DNA of 57,736 nt from Bdellovibrionales bacterium (GCA_020630675.1 JAHDIR010000016.1:1-57736), one strand, 5' to 3'; positions 1 through 8,347 are shown, numbered from the stretch's first letter. Program-made: numbers and translations. The notes: generated by a model not told the origin, from the letters alone.

Positions 1-2
1 GT

Positions 3-572
3 AATAACACTTCAGACAGTGATGGCAATATTTGTGTTGATGATGAAATCACATTAGGTGCGGGGCCAAGGCCTACAAAGCCTGTTGTTAGTTATGATGA
101 TTTACCGTTAGCGGCACGACCTGTTGCTAACCCATATTTCCAGTACCGCGTGTATATGGAAGCAGATGACAACACAGCTTGTGATGGTAGCCCTTGCTTA
201 CCAGAACTTACTTCTGTGAACCTAAACCCTAGCGGTAATGAGAGATATTACGGCAGTGCTAGGGAAGTTAAACCGACTAAACCTCTGGCTTACAAAAGCA
301 TTGAATCCATTAAAATAAATGCAGATGACTGTGCAACTTATCAATTAAGCCCGGACGGAACTAATTATTTTTATGTGAGTGGGGGAGCTTGGGTGCCAGT
401 AACTAATGAAACTCATCGATCTACAAAGCTTGAGCTTGAAAACCATATAGTTGATTTTTCAAATGATCATGGCCCAGGGTTTTTACATATAAAAGTATTT
501 TTACAAACAAACTCTAGCCAAACTTCATCATGTAGTATTCGTGAGATTGATGTTGTATCGACGAACAAGTAA
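3..572 (+). CDS. C-terminal part of a probable exported protein (5' end outside window)
   Basis: The reading frame is open from the window edge (first full codon at position 3) to TAA at 570-572, so the gene starts upstream and only its last 189 residues are visible. An internal ATG at 150 is not a convincing start because coding continues before it and no Shine-Dalgarno precedes it. The visible part is polar and rich in Asn, Asp, Ser and Thr, with several Cys (for example in DDNTACDGSPCLPEL), as in secreted or surface proteins. I recognise no family and see no membrane segment. Export is inferred from composition only. Confidence 0.6.
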   Translation, partial: NNTSDSDGNICVDDEITLGAGPRPTKPVVSYDDLPLAARPVANPYFQYRVYMEADDNTACDGSPCLPELTSVNLNPSGNERYYGSAREVKPTKPLAYKSIESIKINADDCATYQLSPDGTNYFYVSGGAWVPVTNETHRSTKLELENHIVDFSNDHGPGFLHIKVFLQTNSSQTSSCSIREIDVVSTNK

Positions 573-1055
573 TTTAATTTGCAATTAGAAAGTTTTGCAT
601 TTTCAGTGATGCTGTTTTGTTAAGCTCATGGTTAGTTGTGTGGCTGTACATTTCGGCCTAGGCTTTTTCTGCCGCAACGGCAAAGAAATAAAAGTAATCG
701 AATTAATAAAATACAAAGGTTCGCTTAATATCAAGGGTGGTGGAGGCGAGTCAGGCTTTGTAAGTGCTTGATATTACTCGCGCCATTTGGGTGTTTATTA
801 CGGGTTATAACAAAGGCTATTTTTTGGTTATTAGCGCCATTTTTTGAAGGGAGCTTATTAAAAGTTGTCAATTAACCTAATAAAATCAGTACTTTAATAG
901 GCTCTCAAGCCTCTGTAATGTATTAACAACAGTTTCTACACCTATAGGAACTTTTGCAAAGTAAAGTACAATTTCCATCAATGAAGGGTTTCCTATGATA
1001 GGCTAGGTGTGTATAGATACTATAATACATAAACCAATTATTTAGGAGACCCTTC
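573..1055. other. Intergenic region with hairpins, no gene seen
   Basis: No convincing coding frame on either strand. It holds a perfect 10-bp inverted repeat (726-735 with 767-776, 31-nt loop), a short GC-rich hairpin at 670-682 (TGCCG-CAA-CGGCA), two copies of GCGCCATTT (780-788 and 834-842), and the left arm of the stem described at 981-1057. A TATAAT at 1021-1026 is a candidate -10 box for the gene at 1056, with no clear -35. Confidence 0.4.
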
Positions 1056-1057
1056 AT
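981..1057 (+). promoter_or_regulatory. Inverted repeat able to sequester the RBS and start codon of the next gene
   Basis: Positions 981-994 (ATGAAGGGTTTCCT) pair with 1044-1057 (AGGAGACCCTTCAT): 14 bp including one G-U wobble, plus an extra A-T at 995/1043. The right arm contains the Shine-Dalgarno (AGGAG, 1044-1048) and the first two bases of the ATG at 1056. If transcription begins upstream of 981 the stem would mask initiation. If it starts after the TATAAT at 1021-1026 the left arm is not transcribed and the repeat would act, if at all, in DNA. Confidence 0.5.
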
Positions 1058-1643
1058 GAAACAAATCATATTAACATTAAGTTCATTGTTATTTCTAAGC
1101 TCGTCTTTTGCTAACGATTTTAGCCCAAAAGACATTGCGACGGCCTACACTAAAATTAGTGAGAACTCTCAAAGTGATGATGCTCAAAACAGACTATCGT
1201 GTTTGGATCAAGTTAAAGAGCTTGCTACCAAAGTTGATAAACCGCTATTGGTAGTAACAGATCATTATGTTCAACTTTTGAAGGATATGCAAAATGACAA
1301 AGGCACCCGTATTATTGTTGATGCAATTATTAAAACAGAAAGCGATTCAAATAAAATTGACTTATTATATGACGCAAAAGACCTATTACCTGAGATCAAT
1401 AAATACAGTAGTTTTAAATCATCAGTTTTAGCTGATACATTTCCTACTATAGTTAAAGCTGTTGAGGTTAGTGATTCAGCTGAAACTGCACTTGATATTT
1501 TTGTACAAATTGCTGCCGTTGAGCTTAAAAACTTTCCAAATGACTACACTTATGACATTCCTACTGACAATAACGATACTAGAGCTAGTGTTATTGAACT
1601 TTTAAAAGCTTACCGAGCAATCTTTGGGTTACCAGCTGAATAA
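1056..1643 (+). CDS. Small exported protein of unknown function
   Basis: 195 residues. The N-terminus is a typical Sec signal peptide: MKQ, hydrophobic ILTLSSLLFLSSS, probable cleavage after SFA before NDFSP. The mature part is helical-looking and acidic with a single Cys near residue 50 and no family I recognise. The start has a strong Shine-Dalgarno (TTTAGGAGACCCTTC-ATG), which lies inside an inverted repeat with a segment about 60 bases upstream. A terminator hairpin follows directly, so it is probably a single-gene transcript. Periplasmic or secreted location is inferred from the signal peptide. Confidence 0.75.
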   Translation: MKQIILTLSSLLFLSSSFANDFSPKDIATAYTKISENSQSDDAQNRLSCLDQVKELATKVDKPLLVVTDHYVQLLKDMQNDKGTRIIVDAIIKTESDSNKIDLLYDAKDLLPEINKYSSFKSSVLADTFPTIVKAVEVSDSAETALDIFVQIAAVELKNFPNDYTYDIPTDNNDTRASVIELLKAYRAIFGLPAE

Positions 1644-1670
1644 ATTTTATCGACTAGATAAAAGAATAAG

Positions 1671-1701
1671 CGCCTCTTATATTTAGGAGGTGTTTTTTTT
1701 T
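1671..1701 (+). terminator. Rho-independent terminator after the exported protein gene
   Basis: CGCCTCTT (1671-1678) pairs with AGGAGGTG (1685-1692), eight pairs with two G-U wobbles and a six-base loop, followed by a run of T to 1701. It begins 28 bases after the stop codon at 1643. Confidence 0.8.
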
Positions 1702-1864
1702 GGAAACTTCTAAAATTGTCCGTTAGCTTTTCATTTAAAGACTAACTCATAGAACTCTGTAGATATAACGGGGGACGGACTGAGGGAATAGCACCTGTTG
1801 CTTCTATTGCTATTTAAATCGCTTTTGAAGCCAATATATTACTCACTATTTGTTATATTTTTTT

Positions 1865-1978
1865 GCGTCGATAGCGTCGGTATTTTTTACTTCTTTGAGT
1901 ATTAGAAGATAAAGAAAATAATATAGAACTTATTAAATATTATAATAATTGTTCACTTTTTATCGACGCAACCGACGC
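1865..1978. repeat. AT-rich segment bounded by imperfect 18-bp inverted repeats
   Basis: 1865-1882 (GCGTCGATAGCGTCGGTA) and the reverse complement of 1961-1978 (GCGTCGGTTGCGTCGATA) match at 15 of 18 positions. Each arm is itself two tandem GCGTCGRT units, so four similar units flank about 78 bases of very AT-rich DNA. It lies 5 bases beyond the stop of the minus-strand epimerase gene, in the gap between convergent genes. The rest of 1644-1983 holds only the terminator and no coding frame. Possible natures: bidirectional terminator-like structure, paired binding sites, or a tiny non-autonomous element. Confidence 0.5.
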
Positions 1979-1983
1979 ACTAT

Positions 1984-2964
1984 TTAGGTAGAAGATAAAA
2001 TTTTAGCTTCTTTAGAGCGACTTAGAGCTTCATTAGCAAACTCTGCTTTATATATATCCTTACTCCATTTGAATGTCTCAAGAATAGTGTTCTCAATCGG
2101 CCGAAAGGTTAATCCTTGTTTGATAGCTAAACTTGAATCAACTTTTAGAAACCCTTGGATTTCTTTATAGACCCAAAGTGGTAGCATTTTCCAGCAGGTG
2201 ACGTCATTATCCCTTAGCTTTTTTTCAGACACCCACTTTAATTTTGCATTTGGATTAATTGTCTTAACGGTCAAATTTAGAAATTTTTCTAGGTTTAAAT
2301 TCTGGTGCGGAGTGGTCAAATTATATGTGCCAGTCAAATCCTCTTCGGCGACCCTCAAAGTCCATTCAACTAAATCTCGGACGTCAATAAACTGCAAAGG
2401 AGCATCTTTTTCCCCAGGAGCTAAAACATCACCACCCTCACTAACTCTATCTGCCCAGTATGGAAAACGATAAGTCGGGTCGAAGGGTCCAACTATTAAG
2501 CCAGGTCTCAGTATCAAATGTTTTCCAGGAAATACTTTCTTTACCTCTTGTTCACACAAATACTTTCTTGCTCCATAGGTTTCAGGGGTATCATCTGTAT
2601 GATCAATATTAAGATTTACCAGTGTACCGTCACTTTCTGTAAAACTCTCTAAATCCTGGTTGGTATGATCATAAACAGAACAGGAGGAAATAAAAATATA
2701 TTTACCAACTTTATTTTTTAAATGGCTAGTAACGTATTTTAAGTTTTCAGGGAAATAACCAGAGGTATCCAAAACAATATCATAATTATCTGTAATTTTA
2801 TCAATCTCTTTAAGCCGATCACCTTTGATTTTACTTACTTCTGGAAACAAATCTAAATTGGTATTGCCTCTGTTAAATAAAGTAACATCATGTCCACACT
2901 TAATAGCAATTTCGACAAAATGACGACCAACAAACTTTGTTCCGCCTAAGACAAGTATTTTCAT
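1984..2964 (-). CDS. NAD-dependent epimerase/dehydratase family protein (extended SDR)
   Basis: 326 residues, usual length for an extended short-chain dehydrogenase. The N-terminus MKILVLGGTKFVGRH is the glycine-rich dinucleotide-binding turn (GGTxFVG) after the first strand. SSCSVYD near residue 95 is the active-site serine region, and YGARK near residue 130 is the catalytic YxxxK. The GGTKFVGRH form is typical of the CSP41/NAD-epimerase subgroup, so the substrate is probably a nucleotide sugar or similar, but it cannot be named. It starts one base after the tautomerase stop and ends a minus-strand run of four tightly packed genes. The AT-rich inverted-repeat element lies immediately downstream. 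Confidence 0.85.
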   Translation of the reverse strand: MKILVLGGTKFVGRHFVEIAIKCGHDVTLFNRGNTNLDLFPEVSKIKGDRLKEIDKITDNYDIVLDTSGYFPENLKYVTSHLKNKVGKYIFISSCSVYDHTNQDLESFTESDGTLVNLNIDHTDDTPETYGARKYLCEQEVKKVFPGKHLILRPGLIVGPFDPTYRFPYWADRVSEGGDVLAPGEKDAPLQFIDVRDLVEWTLRVAEEDLTGTYNLTTPHQNLNLEKFLNLTVKTINPNAKLKWVSEKKLRDNDVTCWKMLPLWVYKEIQGFLKVDSSLAIKQGLTFRPIENTILETFKWSKDIYKAEFANEALSRSKEAKILSST

Positions 2965-2965
2965 T

Positions 2966-3349
2966 TCAGCTCCTTCTTACGATTCCGTTGCCAGCAATAA
3001 CCTCACCAGATTTAGCTTCTCTGTATGTGATAAAAATATTATTTGGTATCTCTAAACCAGAGCTTAATGTAGATGCCGCAATTTTAAGAACACTTTCAAT
3101 TTGATCTTTGCTTTTCCCTTCAAAACAAACGAGTTCACATATTGGTGGATGAGATTTATCTGTCTGGATATCACTTGAGTTACTTCCTTCACAATAGAAT
3201 CCTGGCTGTATTTCATTCCAAGTTGCCCAGACTTGGCTCTGTTCACATCCGTAAGCCTCAGAAATCTTAATGCAGACTTTCTTTAAAGTAGATTTTATTT
3301 TTTCATCACTTACCTTCTGAGGAAGTGCTCTTATACTTAGGATTGGCAA
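2966..3349 (-). CDS. Tautomerase-superfamily protein with N-terminal catalytic proline (TTG start)
   Basis: Choosing the TTG at 3349-3347 gives a 127-residue protein beginning MPILSIRALPQK. The first ATG in frame (3361) would add MGGN and bury the proline. The TTG follows GGGAGG with a four-base spacer, and that GGGAGG is what the ATG-started frame would translate. Tautomerases of the 4-oxalocrotonate tautomerase/MIF superfamily use Pro1 as general base once Met is removed, and a hydrophobic beta strand right after the Pro fits. It is longer than the roughly 60-residue monomers, so may be a two-unit or tautomerase-2-like form. It overlaps the end of the upstream GNAT gene by 13 bases, implying translational coupling. 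Substrate unknown. Confidence 0.6.
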   Translation of the reverse strand: MPILSIRALPQKVSDEKIKSTLKKVCIKISEAYGCEQSQVWATWNEIQPGFYCEGSNSSDIQTDKSHPPICELVCFEGKSKDQIESVLKIAASTLSSGLEIPNNIFITYREAKSGEVIAGNGIVRRS

Positions 3350-3876
3350 ATTTCCTCCCACTCATTACGTAACAAACCATAAACAGCTTCATCTACTGGT
3401 TTATCATTTATTATATAATGCTCCCTTAAGAGACCTTCTTTAACAAAGCCTAGCTTCTCAAGAACTCGGCAAGAAGCAATATTATCAATATGAACATATG
3501 CAATAATTTTCCTCAGAGGTGAATTATCGAAAGTGAGTTGAAGTACTTTTTTAACAGACTGCGTAGCAATACCTTTTCCATAGTGGTTTTCATCCACAGC
3601 ATATCCAATATCTGCCGTAAGGATCATTCTATTCACATTTTTAATCGATACATTGGCGACGACCTCATCACTAATTTTTATAAACCAGCGATAGTTATTA
3701 TTCTTTTCAAAGTCACTCCATTCAGAACTCTCTTTAGACAAAATGCTATTTAACTTATCAATATCAACCCTATCTAAAGGGTTATGCTTTATCATCATTT
3801 CTTGGCTACGTAGAGACATTGCAAAGCCAGAAAGGGATTTATCATAAGGGACTAAGTCAATTACTAACTCTTTCAC
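3337..3876 (-). CDS. GNAT-family N-acetyltransferase, RimJ/RimL-like
   Basis: 179 residues. The acetyl-CoA binding region is recognisable around residues 110-150 (GYAVDENHYGKGIATQSVKK), followed by CRVLEKLGFVKEGLLREHY, the usual C-terminal signature of RimJ/RimL-type acetyltransferases that modify protein N-termini, spermidine or antibiotics. The start overlaps the stop of the upstream GNAT by four bases (ATGA) and its own end overlaps the tautomerase start, so the four minus-strand genes from 4358 to 1984 look co-transcribed. The acceptor substrate cannot be inferred. Confidence 0.88.
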   Translation of the reverse strand: MKELVIDLVPYDKSLSGFAMSLRSQEMMIKHNPLDRVDIDKLNSILSKESSEWSDFEKNNNYRWFIKISDEVVANVSIKNVNRMILTADIGYAVDENHYGKGIATQSVKKVLQLTFDNSPLRKIIAYVHIDNIASCRVLEKLGFVKEGLLREHYIINDKPVDEAVYGLLRNEWEEICQS

Positions 3877-4358
3877 AAATACATTTCCATACTATAACAG
3901 ATTAACTCAGCACCTCTAATATTGAGCACTTTCTTGTCCATACAAGAGAACCCCATCTTTTCATAAAAAGGTTTCGCCGTTTTTGTTCCTGTTATTATTA
4001 TTTTTTTACATTCATTTTCTTTAAAAAAACTAAGAGATTTTTCAAATGCTTTTCTACCATAACCTTGGCCAGAAATTTCTTTGGTAAAATACAAGCCTTT
4101 GATTTCTCCAATGCCATCTTTATGGACACATGAATGACAAAACCCTTCAATCTTTCCATTCTTTTCAATAGCAAGATGGTATTCATTTTCAATCGAGTTT
4201 CTCCAAATCTCATCACTATATTTTACAGATGACCAGCATCTAATTTGTTCTTCATTATAGTCTTTAGAGCAAAGCTCAACGATTGAGCGATGATGGGCAT
4301 CCATTACCGCTTCCATATCTTGAATTATTGATTTTCTGATGGTGACTTCACTCATCAT
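3873..4358 (-). CDS. GNAT-family N-acetyltransferase
   Basis: 161 residues from the chosen start (MMSEVTIRKS). An upstream ATG at 4409 would add 17 residues without a ribosome site, whereas AAAAGGGGTGAG sits just before the ATG pair at 4358/4355; either of those two may be used. The acetyl-CoA motif reads EISGQGYGRKAFEKS, after GEIKGLYFT, and the C-terminal half has KPFYEKMGFSCMDKK, both typical of GNAT proteins. This is a different subfamily from its neighbour. It is the first gene of the four-gene minus-strand run. Substrate unknown. Confidence 0.85.
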   Translation of the reverse strand: MMSEVTIRKSIIQDMEAVMDAHHRSIVELCSKDYNEEQIRCWSSVKYSDEIWRNSIENEYHLAIEKNGKIEGFCHSCVHKDGIGEIKGLYFTKEISGQGYGRKAFEKSLSFFKENECKKIIITGTKTAKPFYEKMGFSCMDKKVLNIRGAELICYSMEMYL

Positions 4359-4504
4359 CTCACCCCTTTTTGATAAACATACCACCCAAAAACATCTCAG
4401 TAAATTCAAATAGAATACCCTAGGATATGACAGGATTAGAAGGTTCTTACCTTATTTTGATATTCTATATGTAATTACAAAGCTCTTTTTTAAGGGCCTA
4501 AACT

Positions 4505-5287
4505 CTACGTAGAAAAGTCACTGTTGGACAGCACACTTTCAAACTGGCCACGACTATTTCTGTATCTGTAAATTTTCTGAGTATTCGCCCCACATCCAAG
4601 CTGGCAGGAATGCTCTGACATGACGTGTATGGCCTTATTCAAGATAAAAACAAAAGGCTTACCTAGGCTAAAGGTGCCCGACACGGTATCAACCTTACCC
4701 CCTTTTACGGCGAACAAGGTTCCTTCTGACGAACCAGCCCCTAACTTGTGGGTTATAATATCCATAACTGTTTTTACACCATCTTTGTAGCGGTGCCCTA
4801 TAGGTGGAGTTTTCTTTAGCTGCTTGAGGGTATAGGTACCGAATTTGTCACCTTTTTTTTGGGTGTAGTCGTAAACCTGTTCACCTTCATAATTTGAGTT
4901 AAATTCTGAGGACGCATTTACTTTTGCAGCAACACGAGAAAGTTCTTTTCCAGAAAGGGTTTGTTCTTTTGGTACTGTGTAATTAATCTTCTTGTTAGTA
5001 AAGACAGCTAGGAAGTATTTTGAAGCATCACAACCTTTTTCTTTTACCAATGTTGTCGCATTAAACCTTAGCATTTCATCTTCCACGGTAAATGCTTTGC
5101 CAACCTTTGCGGTGCAAGTTTTCCCATCTTTACTTAAGAGTGTTACAGTAGTGCCAGCCTCATGGGAGCCATGCAGGCAAAACGAAGTTTTGCAAAGTCC
5201 GCTTACACTATAAACAAACTCCATCTTTTCCTGTGCCTGAATGCCAAATGAAAACAGCAAAACAAGTAATATTAAAAGGTGCTTCAT
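4505..5287 (-). CDS. Exported Cys-containing protein of unknown function
   Basis: 260 residues with a clear Sec signal peptide (MKHLLILLVLLFSFGIQAQ, probable cleavage after QAQ). The mature protein has cysteine pairs near the start (GLCKTSFCLHG) and near the end (SCQLGCG), which suggests disulfides in the periplasm or outside the cell. I recognise no family. A Shine-Dalgarno GGAGG lies four bases before the ATG. The gene stands alone between the GNAT run and an integrase remnant. Confidence 0.75.
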   Translation of the reverse strand: MKHLLILLVLLFSFGIQAQEKMEFVYSVSGLCKTSFCLHGSHEAGTTVTLLSKDGKTCTAKVGKAFTVEDEMLRFNATTLVKEKGCDASKYFLAVFTNKKINYTVPKEQTLSGKELSRVAAKVNASSEFNSNYEGEQVYDYTQKKGDKFGTYTLKQLKKTPPIGHRYKDGVKTVMDIITHKLGAGSSEGTLFAVKGGKVDTVSGTFSLGKPFVFILNKAIHVMSEHSCQLGCGANTQKIYRYRNSRGQFESVLSNSDFST

Positions 5288-5385
5288 AATGCCTCCGAAT
5301 TACCCAAAAATTATCACGTGGCGCGGGCTATGACACTCCCTTATTCTTTTTAATGCATCCCTTCAGAAAAGCGGCAGGAGTAAAA

Positions 5386-5667
5386 CTAGATATTTATGGG
5401 CACTACGTTGGATTTGGTCGCCTGTGGGTTGTAGAAGTTTAATACATGGCTGGCACCCTCAACATTTAGGCCTGCCTTTCGCATGTATATCATCATCGTC
5501 TTCATGTCCTTCCAACCACCCATGGCCATTACCTGTGCCGGGGCAACATTTTTACCGAATAGTAATGTGTCCCAAGTCGCTCTAAGGTCATGGAAGCGCA
5601 CCTCTGGTAAGCTACAAGACTTTAAAAACATTCGCAACTCACGGGCCTGTTCGCCTTTCTTCCATTT
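5386..5667 (-). pseudogene. Remnant of a tyrosine recombinase (phage-type integrase), C-terminal part only
   Basis: The frame reads KWKKGEQARELRMF, then FHDLRATWDTLL, GGWKDMKTMMIYMRKAG and a short tail. This is the C-terminal catalytic part of a tyrosine recombinase: HDLR is the HxxR box, GGW stands where many members have LGH, and the Tyr in IYMRKAG is the likely nucleophile. The frame is stopped by TAG at 5668-5670, and the N-terminal half, with the first catalytic Arg, is absent. A TTG at 5637 could start an 83-residue product, but such a fragment would lack the N-terminal DNA-binding domain. It is probably a decayed mobile element. Confidence 0.75.
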
Positions 5668-5759
5668 CTATAGTCTCACCCTGAAGGGCATGGAAAGGGC
5701 CTGCTGAAAACTTTCTACTTAAAACTTCTATACAATAAGGCCCTTCTTCAATTTCAATT

Positions 5760-5918
5760 ATGGGAGGCTACACGTGTTTAGTTTTGTTAAGTACAATTGC
5801 CCCATTAACTTCGGCCGGTAACTACAAGTGTTTGATAAAAGACGGGCAGAAGTTGGCCTGCCAACACTTGAAGAATACAAAAAATCGTTCGTTGGCTTAT
5901 GTAAGTAGTGGTTATTGA
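5760..5918 (+). CDS. Possible 52-residue small exported peptide or gene remnant
   Basis: ATG at 5760 opens a frame reading MGGYTCLVLLSTIAPLTSAG followed by a short polar tail with two Cys, ending with TGA at 5916-5918, seven bases into the 3' end of the opposite-strand GNAT gene. The N-terminus looks like a signal peptide but lacks a positively charged start, and no Shine-Dalgarno precedes it. It sits beside the integrase remnant, so decay debris is an equal explanation. Confidence 0.25.
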   Translation: MGGYTCLVLLSTIAPLTSAGNYKCLIKDGQKLACQHLKNTKNRSLAYVSSGY

Positions 5919-6439
5919 CTCGAAAGTATCTCGTATCGATAGCTGTCGAGGATAACGCCGTCGATTTTTCTATCACCAATCATGTGTCCAACACGCTTCA
6001 TCCCTAGCTTATCCATCACTTTGTAAGAAGCGATGTTTCGGGTGTCACAAGTGGCGTATATCAAGGCTAGATTCAACTCATTAAAACCAAAATCAATGGA
6101 CGCTTTCGCTGCTTCAGTAGCAAAACCTTTGCCTTGATACTTAGGATTAATCGCCCAACCTAGGTTGGCGATATTGCTCTCTTGGGTGACTCTGCGAATA
6201 CCACAGCCGCCAATCAAGTAGTCTTCACTTTTAAGATGAACAGCAAAATTAAACTGGTATTGTGGTGTAGCTTGAGACTGGGTTATAGTTTCAGCGATGA
6301 AGCTCTTCGTGTCTTCTAAGGTATTTGGTCCCCACATTTCATACTGTGAAAACTCAGGTACAGATCCGTAGACATGAACAGCCTCCCAGTCTTCTGGGAC
6401 ATACTCACGAAGGATTAATCTCTGAGTTTCGAGTTTCAT
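5912..6439 (-). CDS. GNAT-family N-acetyltransferase (paralogue of the gene at 49535-50065)
   Basis: 175 residues from MKLETQRLILREY, chosen over an ATG at 6484 because GAGGT lies suitably upstream and MKLETxRLxLRE is the normal start of RimJ/RimL-type GNATs. The acetyl-CoA motif is NPKYQGKGFATEAAK, followed by IYATCDTRNIASYKVMDKLGM. It shares FSQxxxWGPN, YQFN and IYATCDxRNxAS with the GNAT at 49535-50065, so the two are paralogues. Substrate unknown. Confidence 0.87.
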   Translation of the reverse strand: MKLETQRLILREYVPEDWEAVHVYGSVPEFSQYEMWGPNTLEDTKSFIAETITQSQATPQYQFNFAVHLKSEDYLIGGCGIRRVTQESNIANLGWAINPKYQGKGFATEAAKASIDFGFNELNLALIYATCDTRNIASYKVMDKLGMKRVGHMIGDRKIDGVILDSYRYEILSSQ

Positions 6440-6559
6440 TGAACAGACCTCGTAGTATTTGAGGTTTACTACTAATTGTTGCAAGAGGGATTATCTCGGC
6501 TGATTTACAGTGATTTGAGAAAGACGAGCTGAGAAGATTCCTTCGGGCTAAGTTATTAA

Positions 6560-6601
6560 AATTAAAAAATAAAATGCCATTTCAACCCATTTGAAATGGC
6601 A
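6560..6601 (-). terminator. Rho-independent terminator for the minus-strand gene at 6746-8347
   Basis: A perfect 11-bp stem (6575-6585 TGCCATTTCAA with 6591-6601) with a five-base loop, followed in the minus direction by TTTTATTTTTT. It lies about 145 bases after the stop of the exported-protein gene. The remaining intergenic bases 6440-6745 show no coding frame. Confidence 0.75.
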
Positions 6602-6745
6602 AGTCCATCGTTTGGTGGAAGTGGATGTTCTACCGTAATGGGTTGATATTACTTAGGTGAAATTGGTTTGTCCAATATTCTAAACTTTTTTTAATTACTT
6701 TAGATATGATAAATAATGAAATGAAATGAAAATTTGAAAGTAATC

Positions 6746-8347
6746 CTAATAGCCACATGCTCTTTTGCCTTCTCTTTTTAAATTAACTTGATAGGCTTTT
6801 ATTAAGTTATGAAACTCTAGGCAGTCATAACTTCTCAATTCACTGTTATTACTATTTTGGCAGTTGCACCTTAGAGAGCGTAATTTTCCATTTTTTTCTC
6901 CATCGTAATTACGACACACAGTTCTTTCATCTCTTGGTTTTGTTGTAACAATGTATGGTTCTAGCTCCGGGTCATACGCTTTCCAATTTCTTGAGCCTGG
7001 CCTACATAAACCTAATTTTTTTCTTTTTGAAAAGTAAACACTTGAATTAATAGTTTCAGAGGGCTTACTAGTTACATCTTTTTTTACAGCTCGATTAAAA
7101 TCTCTGCCCATTTGGTCAAAGAAATTATCTCTTTGTATATCTACTTCGCGCCTAGGGGTTTTTGAGTAATGTTCAAAATCAAACTCATCTGCTCCTCCCT
7201 CCTCTAAAGGGGTTGCTCCCAGATGTAGACTTGTAAATAAGTTTCTTATTTTAGGCCCCATTTTTTGTCTTTTCTTTCTTTGCCAAGAGAGGGTGCCAGT
7301 AAGTTTCTCACCGAGTATTGTAGTTGCTAAATTATAGCCAAAAAAGTGTTGAGCAGCATCATAACGATTACCGTTTATCATTGAGGTTTCTTCCCCATCA
7401 AAAATTCCTCTTGGTGTGATCTTGCCTCTTTTACCGTAAATTGCGCCACATGGCCCTCTACTTCTTAAGTCAGTAGTAATCATTGACACTAAGGTTGCTG
7501 TAATTTCTTGTCCAGGAAATAAGCTCCTTGCTTTTTCATGTATAATATCAAATTGCTCACTGTATTTTTTATTTTTTCTTGCTTCTATAAACTTTGGATC
7601 ATTTAAAATATCATACATTTGGGGTGGTATTCTTAAACTGTGATTATCTATATAGTCTGATAAATTTTTTGGACTGGGAGGGTTCTCTTTAACAAAGTTA
7701 TTAATTGTTTCGACAGGCTTATATTCAAGACTAAAGTTACCAGAAGCCCCCTTTAACATTCCTTTATCAAACTCCAATTCTTCAATTTTAACTCCGTCAG
7801 TATTTACACCTTTTCTTTTTAATGCAAGAGCCTTTAAGGCCTGTTGGTTAAAGTCAGCTGGTGCAAGTTCTGATAAACCTGAGATACTAGGTTTAAATTT
7901 TTTTATCCCTCCTTTATTATAAATTATTTTCCAACCACTATCATCTTCAACTATCAATGCTCTTTTAGTTTTTGCACCTCTTGAGCCTAACTGATTAACT
8001 TCATAAATTGCTTTTGGAACACCATTAAAAGACTGATCAAATAGTGGTGTTAAACTCTCTATATCACTGAACCTTACAGGTTCTATTTTTGCTTTCATCA
8101 CTTCAGAGTTATTTGTAAAATCAAATATTCCGCTCAAGCTTGAACAAGAGACCTCATCACCCTGAAAGTTTTTATTAAACTTTTCAACATATGCCCTAAC
8201 TAATTCTTGCCTTAATTCAATATTTATTTCCGATAAAATATCAATTTGTCGACTATTGTTATCATATTGTTTGCAATCATATTGACCTGATTCAGCGGTA
8301 CTGAGTTGTAAATAAAAAAATAATATTAGAATTGTAACTTTAGGCAT
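6746..8347 (-). CDS. Large exported protein of unknown function
   Basis: 533 residues with an N-terminal hydrophobic signal (MPKVTILILFFYLQLSTAES). The middle part has D330-AAQ-H334 followed by an aromatic-rich helix, acidic residues (DEFDFEH) near 387-393, and D403...DN408...GR415. This order resembles the D-x-x-x-H ... E ... D-x-x-N-x-x-x-G pattern of DUF6973-type proteins, but the likeness is weak and found by eye. The C-terminus is Cys-rich (at least seven Cys after residue 450), suggesting disulfides outside the cytoplasm. Codon use is very AT-rich. It is isolated, with its own terminator and a long non-coding upstream region. Confidence 0.7.
   Translation of the reverse strand: MPKVTILILFFYLQLSTAESGQYDCKQYDNNSRQIDILSEINIELRQELVRAYVEKFNKNFQGDEVSCSSLSGIFDFTNNSEVMKAKIEPVRFSDIESLTPLFDQSFNGVPKAIYEVNQLGSRGAKTKRALIVEDDSGWKIIYNKGGIKKFKPSISGLSELAPADFNQQALKALALKRKGVNTDGVKIEELEFDKGMLKGASGNFSLEYKPVETINNFVKENPPSPKNLSDYIDNHSLRIPPQMYDILNDPKFIEARKNKKYSEQFDIIHEKARSLFPGQEITATLVSMITTDLRSRGPCGAIYGKRGKITPRGIFDGEETSMINGNRYDAAQHFFGYNLATTILGEKLTGTLSWQRKKRQKMGPKIRNLFTSLHLGATPLEEGGADEFDFEHYSKTPRREVDIQRDNFFDQMGRDFNRAVKKDVTSKPSETINSSVYFSKRKKLGLCRPGSRNWKAYDPELEPYIVTTKPRDERTVCRNYDGEKNGKLRSLRCNCQNSNNSELRSYDCLEFHNLIKAYQVNLKREGKRACGY

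Noticed and set aside
923-1135. 70-codon minus-strand frame over the start of the exported protein gene
   Set aside because: It overlaps the signal peptide region of a well-supported gene and has no Shine-Dalgarno or recognisable product.
5758-5979. Minus-strand 73-codon frame beside the integrase remnant
   Set aside because: It overlaps the 3' end of a clear GNAT gene in another frame and shows no recognisable features.
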